Shown: positions 1 through 13,582, numbered from the stretch's first letter. The stretch is 64,000 nt of DNA from Lepeophtheirus salmonis (GCF_016086655.4 NC_052134.2:38811971-38875970), one strand, 5' to 3'. Notes: generated by a model not told the origin, from the sequence alone. Numbers and translations are program-made.

Positions 1-1035
1 TTTTTATCCTTATTTTGAAGAATAAGAAGAGAATTATTCCATGAAAACTTTTATACAATTATTTGACATCTTTTTATAAGCGAGTAAAAAAATTCACACA
101 TATAAAATATGCATTTCTTAACATAGTTTATGTATTTTTAGAAAGTTATCAAAAAAGAAAGGGAATATAATATATAGGAACTCAGACAACTCTTACAAAA
201 TTACATAGATATTAAATGCCCATTCTGATGCATATTTATGCATTTTTTTCTCTCCCTCTTCTGATCCTTGGTATGCAATTGCTTCAATGGAATGTTTGGT
301 ATTTTAAAATAATATATATTTCTTGTAATCATTAAATTTTTTTAATGAATTAATATCCTTTCTTTATTTATGGCCAATGTTTTAGAGCAGGGATTCTCAA
401 TTGGTTATTGTGAGTCTCTGATGATAGGGAATAATTTCTATAGACGTTTATTTAATGATTAATCTAGTAGTAGAGACAATGGACAGTTTTCTCATACATA
501 AAAAGAAAAAATTTCAACCATTGAGTTTTTTATTATACTGTGGTTTAATAGAACACGATTTTACTTCACCAACACAAAAATTTATACTATATTTTCTTGT
601 CAACTGTCGATTTTATGATTGTTTGAATTCAAATTACCCCTTTTTAAGCTCTGAAGAATGATTGAATAATTATTCCGTGGATTGGGAAGCATGAGTACTA
701 ACTGATGTTGTGCCTTTTTTTGAGAAAGAAAATGTTGCAAGATATAATAAATGTTGATAATGATGTGATAAATCTACGGATTGAATATTGAAATACATAA
801 CTAGTTTCTTTGTTTTTGATGTTCTTGGTATCATTACCTCAAAGTTTTGGTCTAAGCTCCCCTAGTGGTGGTATTGTTTTACTATATCATAAAATAGTCG
901 GAAACACAACTTGTTCGAGTATTCAGTCCCGAATGATCTAATAAGTTGATTTTTATGGAAATCCTTAACAATTTGATCTTTTAGTGTGTGAATACACAAA
1001 TTCTTAAGGGTTGTAAATTGTAAGTTTCTTCTGTA

Positions 1036-1075
<40 letters not shown>

Positions 1076-3047
1076 GGGAACCAAAATTAACATGGTATCC
1101 CTCACAATTTCAAGAATGTATTCGAGGAGAGCAGAATAGCTCTCATAACCTTTCATTAGATTACACCTAAGTAGCAATGAGAAGAAGGACAAGTTCCCCT
1201 CCGTTTTCGATCCTCAATTTTACTCTGACTCGAACTGGAACTCTCCCCAGAAATCAATAGCGTTACTTTCTGCCATCCATGAGTACACCCACTTGCTGTT
1301 GCACTTTACAGTTCTACGTTCTTGCCTCAAAAATGAAACAATGAGGATAGAAGTTTTAGAAACACTGTTTCGTTACAAACAACAACATAAAAACTTGCAC
1401 AATAAAAAATACTTATAATTTAGAACCAGAACTTAATTATTTGATCTTTTTTACTCATTTCATAGAGTACAACAATATATTCACTATGTGAGCATTTGAG
1501 GTTGCCCCCCTTCCGTAGTCTGATTCCTGCCATTTTTCAGATTGAAAGCATTTGTTATTACACTTTTTATAATTTAACTATATTTATTTCTAAAGTACTG
1601 ATAACTAAACATTAAATATATTAAATTATACTCTTTAAAAGTTGTTTTAGGCTAGTTTGTCAAACACGGGTGACAAAAATACCGTTGATTAATATTCGTC
1701 AGGAGTTCAGCCTGCGGCCCATATTTTGTATATTTTTTCATCAACATGTTCAATTTTCACATGACTAAAATAAAATTATTTTCAAAAACATTGCCTCTTT
1801 GTAGTGTCAAAAAAGGTCCTAATAAATTTCAACTGATGTTCCTTTGACTTTTGTTCTTCTCAAAATTTCATAATTCAAATGGAACATAAAAACTTAAAAC
1901 AAAACTTTAACCAGCCAACATTTCTAGATATAAAAATGAGCATGTATCAAGTATTATTAAGTAAATAAGAAGTGAAGTAAACAATCACTGTAATTAACAA
2001 GTGTTTCCACTTCATGTCTTTGAGTAAGGTTCCACTTGAGAAATTAGATATCTAAGCTTTTTTTTAATTATTTTTTTCTAACCTTACCAAAATATTTGTA
2101 AGAGTTTCCCTTGACTTTATTTTGTTTTCTCTAAATATATGTTCACATAATTCACGTATCAAAAAATAGGTAGAATTAAACAATTTTTTCCTTTTTTTTC
2201 GGGTTCACACAAAAAAGGCGATTTTTTTAGAGTAATAACAAAGTCCTGACGTAGAAATTTTCTTATCCTAGTCGTTGTGCAAACTCATTTTAGAGTGAAG
2301 TAACATTGATTCCCTATAATTTCGATGAAAATAAATGAAGTTGCAATATTTAAAATCTAAATTTGAAAGTTAATACTACAATTCTTTTGAATTATTTGAT
2401 ATTATATTTTTAATTGCGTGGCTGCTAGTGATATTTGGAGGTCGATTGATAAACCTTTCAGTTTATAAATAAGTTCCAAGATAACTTTTGTTAGTTTTAT
2501 AATCTCTCTTTAATATCTATTTTCTTTTTTGACTACGACAAAAAATTCAAAATCACCCATTCGAAAAGGAAAGGAAGATGATAAAAAAATCAGCTTCTTT
2601 TAAAAAGTCAAAATAAAGATATGGCCATTCTAAGAAAGTAGCTCTAAAAGTGGGGGTTTAGTATAAAAAATGAATGGAAAATACCGATTACCTAATGTTA
2701 GAGCTACGCTGATATGACAAGAAGGGAACAAAGGCTTGTTTCGGGCTATACTATTTATAACAATTTTACTAATGATTTTAAATTATTCTTTAATGTTATT
2801 TTATGCTATCGTGTTGCGTAAGACGACACACTTTTAAAGATTTGCCCTTAAAAAGAGCTTAGCATTCTGATGGCTCTTGTCAGCCTATCAGTGAATATAT
2901 TGACATCAATAAAATATTTATGAGATAGATTGATTAAGCATTTGTTTCATGATTATCATCATGGCAAACATGAATCCGACAACTCAGATGAAGAAAAGAG
3001 AAGCTTCTTTACCCCTTTCTCACCGAAGCAAGACATCCACATAAATC
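1..3047. other. AT-rich intergenic DNA, no gene recognised
   Basis: Both strands are full of stop codons and no protein family is recognisable. A 34-base A tract lies at 1039-1072. The less AT-rich patch at about 1190-1330 has codon-like composition on the minus strand, but I could not match it to any family. Confidence 0.5.
1039..1072 (+). repeat. poly(A) tract, 34 bases
   Basis: An uninterrupted run of A. It could be a retroposon tail or an expanded homopolymer. No SINE or LINE body is recognisable immediately upstream on the plus strand, so its origin is undecided. Confidence 0.9.
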
Positions 3048-3197
3048 ATGCGTGACCTTGGTGTTTTCAGGCACTCTTTCTACCGGAACTTGGAAAGAGA
3101 GGGTACTAAGGCCCCTGAGAGGGTGAAATCCCGTCCAGCTAACCCAGACGAGACTGATTCATGTTTAGATGCACTTAGTTTAAAAAAATACAATTAA
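3048..3197 (+). pseudogene. Possible N-terminal helix-turn-helix fragment of a Tc1/mariner-type transposase
   Basis: A 49-codon open stretch starts MRDLGVFRHSFYRNLEREGT and is followed by a basic RVKSRPANPDE segment. A predicted recognition helix after a Leu-Gly-Val turn, then a GRP-like linker, is how the paired-type DNA-binding domain of Tc1/mariner transposases is laid out. The stretch is far shorter than a transposase (about 340 residues) and no catalytic part follows. The match is by eye only and could be fortuitous. Confidence 0.3.
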
Positions 3198-6100
3198 TGA
3201 GAGTCAAAGACTCGAAAGTTAGAATTATACTTTTTGTCACTTTTATTACCATTATCAACTCTTAGGTGGAATACTAGAAAAGTAGTTAACTTCTACCACA
3301 GGGTTTTATATATTAAGAGGAGCTCCTTCCTGGAGAAAGGGGGTTTGTCTGTGAATAATTTGGTTTGGGGTGTGTTGTCCTACAGGTAATTATGTGAATC
3401 GGGTAAATCGGGATTTTTTGTACTTGAACATTTTAATAATAGTCTTTTTAACTTTCCAGAATATACCGCCAAATCTGTTATGAAATAAGACTTACCCTAG
3501 AAGTTCAAAGTAGATTCTTCACTTTTTATATAGGGAGGAGTAGTCTGTAGAACTTATTGCCCTAGAACCGTACGAATCAAGATAAATTCAACTTACGAAA
3601 AGGAATACAGATTTGCACCATGAAAAAATAAAAATGATAAGGTCATTTTTCTTAACCTTTTAGTCTATCCCCATTATAAACAAGAGAAAATCTAACTCGT
3701 TTGATAGTGAATAAAGTTTTATACAAACGAAAATTTAAAATTTAAAAGGTAATTTATAAGTAGTAGAATAATCACTTTGTTTTGAATAAATTATCATGAA
3801 GGTGTCCATTTAAAGTATCAATGTGGTATGTTCCAGCATTAAAAATAGTTTAGGATTTAATCTGATTTCTTTTCATGATTGAATTTGGATTAAAGATTTG
3901 TTTTGTAAACTGTTTGTTATGGTTCTGAAAAGGAAATTTGTTCAAGGCACATCAACAGTCAATATATTATTCTAAACTAATAAATTAGATAAAATCTTTA
4001 AAATTTCAAGCTTTGGAAAGACATGAAGTAAATGCAAACATACTTTTGCAATCACTTTATGTACCACGTTCATTTATTAAATGAGTAGATTCTTACTATT
4101 TCATTTCAAAAATTGTGTAATCACTCTAGATAGTAAAGTCATAGAGTGTTTTTATGTTGTTACAATATCTACATATATGCATGTGGACATATGTCATATG
4201 TAGTTTCAATAGCAAATGAATGCTTTCATTTTGGTTCAATTCCAGAAAAGTTATCTACCCATGTAGGGCAAAACAATTCTTTTTGTATATTGACAATGTG
4301 TGTATATTGTATATAATATATCTTTTTTTATTATTCTTCAACAAGGTGAAGACTCATTATATACCTTTCTGTATCTCCCTTTTTCAAATCAATCAATGTA
4401 TGTACTAATCGACATGGAGTAAAAATGTACATATATAAAACTATCAATATATTACATATTGTTTTATTTATCTGAAAAAGAAAATCATTTGGGGGTATAT
4501 TACAAACAAGTTATATATGTGTATATTAGGATACTGATGTTATTACAACCTCATATCCCTGAATATTTTTTTATGTAAATTTTGCATAAAATTTAATTTA
4601 TAAAATAACTTGAGTAAAAAACATCACCCATAAAAGGATTTCAAATTTATGTTATGAGCTAAGATACATAGTTTTTGATATATTAAAGAAATTAAAACTA
4701 TTCTATTAAAAACTTAAGAATCGTATATAAGTTTAATGATCTTCATATTTTTGGACCCTTCGAGAATCAAAAATAGTTTAAATACTTTCATCATGTCAAA
4801 TGAATCTCAGCGATAAGCTATCCTTTTTCATCTTATACTGATTTAAAATATTAATATATGTCGCACAGCTTAGGGGATAATAATATATTATTTTTCAATT
4901 TTGATCATCTCTCTACAATCTACTAATAAGGGATACTTGAGCCATTTTTTGGTCATGGCCCATGTATTTAGGCACAATTCTACAAAATATAGTAATTATA
5001 ATCTATATTTATAAATAAATGATATATACCTTTGGTTACAGATATGATGAAACTTAAGATGAACAGGGGTTAGGGGTCCACCAATGCCCATACAACTAAA
5101 TTGAAAAGTAAACTATTTCTAGTGGCTCCGCAAAACTAAAAACGGATCAATGATCTTTAATATGATTTATGCGCAATATTTATTTAAAACTTTGATTAAA
5201 TAAATATAATTAATGTCGTCTTTAAATAACAGAACATTAATTGGTTTTACTAGAAATTGGTTTAAAAAAGTCATTACTCATGTGTACATATATAAATCAT
5301 TGTAATGTAAGGATTGCTTCCCTTTTTAATAACCGTTAAATACATATAATATAAATCCTTTCTCATATTATACACATACTAAGTACTCGTTATTTATCAT
5401 CTATCTCCAAGTAATTTAACAATATTCTAATTCAAAAGGAATTAACTTACACATACAGATATACATATAAAACATAAAATAAAACAACACACAGTGTTAT
5501 TTACATCAACTTCCTATAAAGATCTAAGATGAGCTGCAGAAAGAGTCCAGAAAAAATGTTTTATTTAATGTTAAATAGTTAATATTTGTAGCTAGTTCAT
5601 AGGATTTTGCGTTAGAGTTCGAAAAAAGCTGTTAGAGAACATCAAATTTGGTTTAGATTTACTAATAGTTAATAGCAAACATTTTAAATTAGTGGCTAGT
5701 TATTTGTCAGTATACACAAATCAAAACTTAAAGAGAATTAGTTAAATCAGTTGAATAAAGAATTCCTAAAATTTTATAAAAAATTAAAGTCTAAATATCA
5801 AAATGCAATAAAATTGACTTAAACAGCAAATTTCCCTTTTTATTGATAATTGAATAATACAATAAAAAATTTGCAATTAATAAATAGTATCTTAGAGGCC
5901 AGAAGATTAACTCCAATTTAATTACGTTTTATTGTCAATGTATTCTATTAGTTCTTTTCATGGATTAAGTCATCTTATCGACTTATTTATATTTCATTTT
6001 GGAACTTTTTTATTTGTTATATTAATATTAGCTTCCGAACATGGTGCTTCATTTTATTTGATCTTTTATGAATAGACATATTTTATGGGAACTAAATTTA

Positions 6101-7011
6101 ATATAACAAAAAAAGCTAATTTGTTTTTTGTTGGCTGGAATATTTTTATCTACTGATATGTTCATAAATTGAAATTTGCAAGTTATTTGAACACAAATGA
6201 CCCCTTAGATAGTGGTGCTGGAGGGCTAAGATTAATGCTATCTGATCTGATTTAATAACGGAATTTTAAATTAGTGAACTTTCTCCAAATTTAGTAATTA
6301 AAACCTTCTTTTTCGTATAATTTAAAAAAAAACCAATAAAATAATCTCTTTGATTCTTTTGTACATCCTTATTTCTTATCAAAACAAACAAACACACACA
6401 CATACCAATGTATCCTTGTTCAAATAATAATTATTAATTATCATGTTTAATATGTTTACAATATAATTGAACAACAAACAACGTGTCTCGAAGTAAGAAA
6501 TACATACGTCTCTTTTCTGGAATATCCTTATGTCTGCGCTTAAAAACAATAAATAAACAATCTTACTCGAATCTTTGTAGAACGCTAAATCCTATGATAT
6601 CACAAAACTCTCAAAATGTCACATATTTCCAGATTAAATTATTATTACTTCACGGAGAAATAAATCCACGTCTACTCTCTATCAAAGTTTACACTACTCA
6701 AAATATTTCTAACATTCAGAAGATCTTTGATTTTATTACATTGTACTATGTATAATATGAAGCACCTTCATTTTTGTCTCAAAAATGAGGATTTTCATAC
6801 ATCCGTAGCATCCAAATTCTAAAAATTGATGAGGCAATTGTTTTAAAGTCAATCAACAATTTTTATTTTAGTTTTTTAGTATGAAGTTATCTCGATATTG
6901 ACACATGACATACTGTAAATGCAGTAGAGATTTTAAATCCGAGAAATTTAAGGATTATGCAACACATATTACGATTTATTTCCAAAACTAATCCAACAAC
7001 TCACACATCTT
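3198..7011. other. AT-rich DNA, nothing recognisable
   Basis: No coding, RNA or repeat structure could be supported. A short open stretch at 6483-6755 on the plus strand resembles no family and has ordinary AT-rich composition. Confidence 0.45.
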
Positions 7012-7190
7012 TTAATTGTAGGGATCAAACCAACCACCTCCATCTTCAACCACAACCTCAAACCTGGCCCTAAAACTAGCTTAGGCCTAGCTGAGTACCT
7101 TTTTGTCCATCTTGGGCACTGTCTCGAGAATGGAAGCATGTAATGAGTAAACAGTATCGGTGAAAGTACATCGAACTCTCTCTTCAAGGA
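7012..7190 (-). pseudogene. C-terminal fragment of a Tc1/mariner-type transposase
   Basis: Read on the minus strand, the frame gives SLHASILETVPKMDKKVLS, two stops, then ASFRARFEVVVEDGGGWFDP and a stop at 7012-7014. A C-terminal 'SFRARLE.V....GG..' motif just before the stop is shared by several Tc1/mariner relics in this window (30926, 34972, 40913, 50346). Two in-frame stops and the absence of any catalytic domain upstream mark it as a dead fragment. It would have been the extreme C-terminus of the DDE/D endonuclease that excises and integrates the element. Confidence 0.6.
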
Positions 7191-7697
7191 GTCAGATAAG
7201 GCGAGCTAGGAGACAACAATTCATTTTCACAAAACAAAAAGTCTAAAAAATGTTTTTTTTTAGGAACAAATCCGGTTCCAATTACTCAATTTGGACAAAC
7301 CCACAAATTTAAAATTTTAGCACGGCAGAAGATCTGCTAACATCAATTTAAGCTCTCTAGCATAATTGTCTATGGAGTATTCAGTCCTTGGGTCACACGG
7401 AGGCACACAATAATAGCTACATGGCGTTTGTATTCGAATGACAACTCAAGGATTTTGTATTATTTCTTATAGAGTTTGTCAGCTGAACGTAAATGAGTAA
7501 ACTTGTATTAACATAGATCTCAGGGTTGGCAAGATATTGAGGTCTAAACTTGTTTCGGACATAAAAATCCCACCTTTTATTGGAATGTGGAGTCAAGGGT
7601 ATCAATATTAAAGAGGCTCAAAGCGTATATGAAATGAACGACTATCACTTGGATCATCCATAAATCTAACTATACTGTCTATTTTCCTAAACTTATA

Positions 7698-7928
7698 TTG
7701 ATGGCAAGAAGTAAAGAGCCCTTTGAGGAATGGCTGTGCTACGAAATGGATAAGATAATGACAATGAAGGGCTTTAGAAAAGTAGTTTTGATATCAAATG
7801 GATGTGTGGCTCAATATCTAAAGATTGAAATAATTAAACAAACATTTAATAATTGTATTATTTCGGTTAATCTTGTGCACGGGCCTTGGAATTTCGTTAT
7901 GTCACAGTTGATTTTTAGCATTTTTTAA
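7698..7928 (+). other. Unassigned open frame with protein-like composition
   Basis: A 76-codon frame begins MMARSKEPFEEWLCYEMDK and contains KVVLISNGCVAQ. The residue mix (Glu, Trp, Cys, Gly, Asp) is less AT-driven than neighbouring random frames. 'VVLISDG..Q' style motifs occur near catalytic Asp residues of some transposase-like arthropod proteins, but here the Asp position is Asn and I cannot assign a family. It is probably a decayed repeat fragment. Confidence 0.2.
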
Positions 7929-8171
7929 TTCAAACATCAACAAAATTATTTTAAAGATCTATAGATCTTCGGTTATGCAAGATGTACATTCAAGAAAGTG
8001 AGAAATATAAAGAAATGTTATTTTATCGTTTGATGACTTATTAAGTGTTTCATTTTTTAATATAAGAATAAATTTCCATCTTTTACAAATTATCAATTTA
8101 TACATAGTGGAGGTACTTGAAGGGGCGTCTGCAGTATTATACATATATTTTTGGGAGCTTGGTTTTTGGAT

Positions 8172-8175
<4 letters not shown>

Positions 8176-8221
<46 letters not shown>
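8176..8221 (+). repeat. poly(A) tract, 46 bases
   Basis: The longest homopolymer in the window, lying 55 bases inside the left end of the inverted-repeat element at 8121-9050. Its position inside a DNA element argues against it being a simple LINE or SINE tail. Confidence 0.9.
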
Positions 8222-8224
<3 letters not shown>

Positions 8225-8789
8225 CTAATAATAAGTTTTTTTTACCAAAAATTTCAAACAATAAATCCTAAAAATTTCAAAAATCTTAAAAAACTATTCA
8301 TAAAAAATTGAATTTTTGAAAAAAATCCTTAATTGAGAGGTGAGGTACAGACCCTACACCCACCCACCCCTGTGGACGCCTCTGACTTATGGTGTATAAA
8401 ATTGCCAGTAAATTTGCAATTTTTATTTTTTAAATCTTTTCTGATACTAAGGCATTTTCTTCTATCCTGCTAATGATAAGAGAAAGTGTATTACTAAATT
8501 AATAAACTCATACTAAGAAGGAGAAAATGACAATGCATTCATGAGTTTGAAATAGGCTGTGAACTTATACTCTTATGTTAAGAGACTAAAAAAAAAGAGG
8601 AGACAAGATGATTGAAATAAAAAGTAAACAAAAACTATGTATATGAATTAAGGTTCACATAACCTCGATCAAAAATATATTACTTTTGAAAAAAAATATA
8701 TTTCCTGTAAATATCCTTTAATTTTAATTTTTTTTTCAAAAAATTTCCATTTTGCTTAACACAATTTATTTTTTGAAAAAAAATTCCAA

Positions 8790-9015
8790 AAATTTAATTT
8801 TGTGTGAGTATCTATGGGTTTTTTTTCCAAATAATTTAATTTTTTGTGAATAACTAGAGATTTTAGAATTTCATTTTCAAAAAATTTAATTTTTAGTCAA
8901 TAGCTGTACACTTTTGAATTATTTTTTCCTAAATTTAATAATTGATTTTTTTTTCATAAAATTTATTTTTGAAAAACTTAATTTTTTGTGAATAACTATA
9001 AAGTTTTGAATTTAA
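8790..9015 (+). repeat. Degenerate tandem repeat, period about 45-50 bp
   Basis: Units start with TTTAATTTTTTGTGAATAAC or close variants, followed by TTTTGAATTT and a T-rich to A-rich segment. About five diverged units can be followed. The array forms the right half of the inverted-repeat element at 8121-9050. Confidence 0.55.
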
Positions 9016-9050
9016 AATATATGTATATATATAATCTTGCAGACGCCCCT

Positions 9051-12000
9051 GTTCTTAAAGAGTACTTAAAAATCTTTTATAAGTCAAATAAATAAAAAAC
9101 ACATAGATTTCATTTAAAATCTTTAGATTTTTCTATTCATAGTAGAACCATTTTAGTAGCTATGTAAATAAATGTCTATGACGAATTATTATGTGACGTC
9201 ACAAATAATTAAAAAATTGAGGAAGGCATATTTACAATTTGGCAAAATATATTTAAATTTTGTTGGTGAGATATGATGTATATTCCAAGCATTTTTTTAG
9301 CACGCTAGTTTATTTGTAGTAGGCAATCTGAAAAGTGTTTTTTTAAACTTTCTAAAGCTGTCATGATTATTCTTTTATTCCTGAGGAGAGAACCTATACG
9401 TATAAATTAACCAGATGTAAGTTTGCTAAAGGTAAATTAGCACTACATATGCCCCCCTTTGGAGGAGGGGTAAGGTAACTTGAAAAACGTCGACGTGAAT
9501 AATAAGGCATGATGGCATAAATGACGCCATAGAGAAGATGTCACAAAATTTGAAAAAAATAGAAAAAAGACCGATCGACCATATACGTTTTTGAAAACAA
9601 ACAAAACAAGGTCATAAGATGTAATTCTTTTAAAAGGCTAAAAAAGAAGATGAAAAAAATATAATTTTAAAAATAAAGTTTTAAGTTATAAAAAAACAAA
9701 AATTTATTTGTGGGTAAATTTTTTTTGAAAACAGAACCACTTGGTTGATGAATAACCCTTAATGAATGATGCAGGGTATCACGGAGAATTTGTTGGTAAA
9801 TTATAAGGATAAGTCTTTGTTGTGCTCGAAGTGGGTTGAATATGTCTCATAGCTTCTCGAGGCTAATTTAATGAAACGTCTTGACAGCTAAGCTACCTTC
9901 CCCCAAAACATTTGTTTCAATTGTCAAGAATAATTAAAGGTGCTATGATTAACGAATTTACTAAATACCGTTGATTAAATGGTAAATGAGATGGAGAATT
10001 AAAAATAACATCCCCATCATAATTTGTGTGACAGGAATAAGATAGTAAAGCCCAACGATCCCTTTTTCCTTTTTTCTATTTTTGCTGTCCAGTTTGTGAT
10101 CTCAGATGATGGGTCATAAATAAGTATTTTTACATTTATTAAAATTCTTATTTTTGCAATGTAGGTAGGTATGCTTCGTTGTTGAATATTTTTTTTCAAA
10201 TTCAGTTCTCCAAAATCATATTATCACAAAAACTATTCTGATTCAGTTTAATTGTTTTTACTTCAACATGCTTGACAATGAATTATAATTAAAGACATAA
10301 AGTTGCAACCATTATGTAAGATATACTTCTAAAGAAGGGTATAAAATGATTTTTAAAACTATTTTGATTAAAAAAAAGGAAGATAACAAATAATTGATTA
10401 AAAAACTTGAAAATCTTAAGAAAAACAATTTGAAAATTCTTTTTTTTATTGAAATGGGAACATCTATTATAAAATTGCTATTTTAGGGGGGAGGGAAGTA
10501 CTTCTTAAAAGTTTAAGAAACACTGTTCTTTGAGTAAAAATATTTCATATTTATTCATTTTCGAATAAATATGACAAAAATGAAGGTCAACAATGATAGT
10601 AGGCATTAATAATGTATCAGACTTCCCTTGAAGTGATCTCTTGTCACTCCAATTTATTTCAATGTTATTATTTTATCTGGTATTGGGAGAAAGCCTGTAA
10701 TCCAATTCAGATTACAAGTAATATTTAAAAAAGCCGCTTTTTGTTCTTGCTTTGACCCAGCATGGAAAAACTTGTCTCTGTGGAAGTAAGTGTAACAGAC
10801 AGAGTGTAGGCTATTTTTAGAGATACCCAATGATTAACGTAAAGCTCACATATTATCTCAGACTTGATTCACCCTTAATCCTTGTTTCTTGATGGCTTAA
10901 TACAGTAGCAATGCCCCCTACGTATCTCTGCATATACTTTTATAGAAAGGTGATCCCCCTAGACTGAAAGATTCAAATCCTTTTATATATTTTGCCTGGG
11001 GGGGTAAAATGACAGGGGGTGCTCGTATCCTGTTCGCACCCTATATTTATACATTAGTTACTAATTATACATAGGTCTTTATTGTTATCAGAGCTGCCAT
11101 TGCCCGCTTATCATTTTTATTTATTTCGCATCTAAATCTCCATATCAAGAGTTTGTGAGATCCGTAGCCGTCCCTTCATATAATTTTTTCAGATAATGGT
11201 TCCGTAACCAATATATCTGCACCTCCGAATCATTTTATAGTGATCCCCTGTGACAGTTTGTACATAATATCAGTCACTTTTCTTCCGAGTTTGTAAAAAA
11301 AGAATCAGTCCTTTAGTTCATGCCTTGATAAAGCTACCAACATGAATGTATATTTATTATATTCCTATTCCAGAACTTGTGGATAATTTTGAGGAAGTAA
11401 AATTTGATTTCAATAAACGTCATAAGTTCAAAATGTTTTGGGCAAAAATTAACAACATCAGACGAACTAACAGACCTCAGGCGACTTGCCTGAAGTTGCT
11501 GCTCTTCTTTTAAAGGTCTGCAATGAGGATGTGACAAACTATTGGTCTTTAATGACCTCATTCATATTCATCCTCCTTTTTATGAGTGATGTAATGTGAG
11601 TCAACTAAGCTCTTGGATCTACTCGAGTAGTTTTGCTAAATAAAATCATAGAATGAAGCTACAAACGCAACACCAATCACTACTTTTTATTATTGGAGAT
11701 TTCGAGAGATTAAACTAATAAAGAGATACGATTTGATAGATAAATCTAATATTTATATAATTGATACGGTGTATATTTCACTTTAGTCCTTACTGTGATC
11801 CTGCACCCTTTTTTCTCATATCATATTTAAGTTCAATAACAATATGGAGGTGAATTTTCGATACGGAACCACCTGACTCTCATAGTTATACATACAGCTA
11901 CTTTCTTTGAATAACACTTTTATCTCAATGTCTATAAATATTAAGATGATACGAAAATTATACTTCAATTATATCATATAATCTATCTTTGATCATAGTA

Positions 12001-12830
12001 TATACCTACACACAATCGTGTCAAATAAACCATTTAATCTAATCTTTAATACTTTTTTCTTCGTCAATAATTTTTATAAGTCTAGCTTAAAAAAACAAAC
12101 TTTGCAAAAAAGTATAAATAGGTTATTTTACCTTCAAATACCTATATGTAACCAAAGTTCTTTTTTATAGCTTGATATTATAAATAAAAAAATGTAAAAA
12201 AATATTTATATTTTTTTATCTATTCCCTTTTTTTTCCTCGACTATTTCGGAAACTTACTTTTTAACATTTCTGAAAAAGGAAATAAGATTGTTTTACTTT
12301 CAATTTGTTCAACTCATATCTAAAGAGTTTTCTTGGTATATAAAAAATCTTGTTCCGTCTTTGATATATATTTTTTTTCAGTTGTTAACACAAAAATATA
12401 AAAAATCTGTTTAGAAAAGATCTTCTGTTAATACTTATAAGCATACATATACATGAATTTTAGAGGAATCAATACACTTTAAATACAGATTAATACTATG
12501 AACTTGTATGTATATGTAAATGTAAACTATATGAAACACTAAAAAAATTGAATTGTTAATAATTTTATCAGTGCAAACAAATTAACTATTGTAGTTACTG
12601 TCTTAGTTTTATTTTTAAGCTCTTGTTACTTTTCGGAGATTATTAGAAATGCCAGTTAATAAAATATCTGTATCAATGTAAATAGTTGTTACAATTAGAG
12701 AAAATACATACATTTATTGTATATACATTTTCGATTAATCTCACGATTTTGCCGAAAATTTACAGCTAAATCAAGTATTAAATAGCCTTTAAATACCCCT
12801 TTTTGGATCAATATTGACATTTTTTTTTGA
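9051..12830. other. AT-rich DNA with no supported gene
   Basis: No family was recognised on either strand. At 9350-9440 there is a weak match to the start of the repeat at 36838-37055 (TTCTTTTATTCCTGAGGAGA followed by an AACC/ATA-rich segment). A minus-strand 75-codon open stretch (11334-11561) has some protein-like composition (HPHCRPLKEEQQLQASRL) but no recognised homologue. Confidence 0.4.
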
Positions 12831-13050
12831 TCAAAGGTATTCAGTCTGAGCTTGAAAGCTTTGCACACCTTCATCGGACATATCAGCCCACTTCTTCTCT
12901 AGGGGGACCTTCATAGAATCAACATTGCAGAGGGGGACTTTGCAGCCCTTGATCTCCACAAAGCCACATATTCCATAGACAAGTGGCAATCAATCCGAAT
13001 GAGAGGCCACAAGTTTGGAGACCAGAAATTGTTGCAGTTTTCCTAGCAAC
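12831..13050 (-). pseudogene. C-terminal fragment of a Tc1/mariner-type transposase
   Basis: The minus-strand frame reads YGICGFVEIKGCKVPLCNVD, then SMKVPLEKKWADMSDEGVQ, and stops at 12831-12833. This follows the usual post-catalytic pattern of Tc1/mariner transposases: '.DY.IW..VE.KACKV.H.NVDSLK..+.+.WA.MS'. One stop lies upstream, where the 'SPDLNPLD' catalytic segment should be (a garbled SHSD). Only the last fifth or so of the gene remains, directly abutting a SINE at 13083. Confidence 0.6.
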
Positions 13051-13082
13051 ATGCTTGAATTGTAGTGTAATTGTAATAGAAT

Positions 13083-13300
13083 CACCGTAGCTCATGGAGA
13101 ACGTACTCGGGAGAAATTATTCCCAAGAACTCATTGTGTTTTGGTTCGCACCCAAGTGATTCCTAGTGACATAAATATACTTTATGTATATGGACTTGGC
13201 ACAAGATTCCTAGGTTAATTGGAGTAATTGTAAATGTATAATATTTACTTATACTAAATCAGTACAACTTCATCTAACCAATTAAAGTATTTTTTTAAAA
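13083..13300 (+). mobile_element. tRNA-derived SINE, copy 1
   Basis: The head has a tRNA-like A box (GTAGCTCATGGAGAACG) and about 50 bases later a B-box-like GGTTCGCACCC, the split Pol III promoter of tRNA genes. The body contains TACTTTATGTATATGGA and a tail domain TCATCTAACCAATTAAAG before an A/T-rich end. The same order recurs at 16345, 17143, 33168 (reverse), 38941, 40342 (reverse, head only) and 49464. SINEs are mobilised in trans by LINE reverse transcriptase. Confidence 0.75.
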
Positions 13301-13336
13301 ATTATGTCTTATGGCATAACACTGAGTTTTGCTGCC

Positions 13337-13363
13337 AAAAAAAAAAAAAAAAAAAAAAAAAAA
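13337..13363 (+). repeat. poly(A) tract, 27 bases
   Basis: An uninterrupted A run about 40 bases beyond the recognisable end of SINE copy 1. It may be that element's expanded tail or that of a nested retroposon. Confidence 0.8.
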
Positions 13364-13582
13364 CCATTCAGGATAGTTGACATTCAACCAGGGCTTCACA
13401 ACCTCTCACAAGAGAGTGCTGGGTGCGGAGAAAATTTGCAACCTGTATCTTTTTTGCCTCAATGGTCGTTATTTGTTGATTTTATTATTGAAAGCTGATT
13501 AATTTAGGATTTGTTTTATTTAAAATAACATCCATTGCAATTAATAACCCCTTTATGGACCTCTAATTGGCGCAGTAAGACT

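Larger units (their letters stand above)
8121..9050. mobile_element. Non-autonomous DNA element with terminal inverted repeats
   Basis: The left end AGGGGCGTCTGCAGTATTAT at 8121 is mirrored by the right end, whose reverse complement is AGGGGCGTCTGCAAGATTAT and then continues with ATAC/ATAT-rich sequence. The match runs about 30 bp at each end. Between the ends are a 46-base A tract (8176-8221) and a degenerate tandem array (about 8790-9015). No coding sequence is present, so this is a MITE-like or foldback element moved in trans. I could not identify an exact target-site duplication. Confidence 0.6.

Noticed and set aside
8117..8311. Frames encoding poly-Lys or poly-Phe runs (also 1004-1192, 7959-8261, 13304-13498)
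   Set aside because: They are translations of homopolymer A tracts, not proteins.
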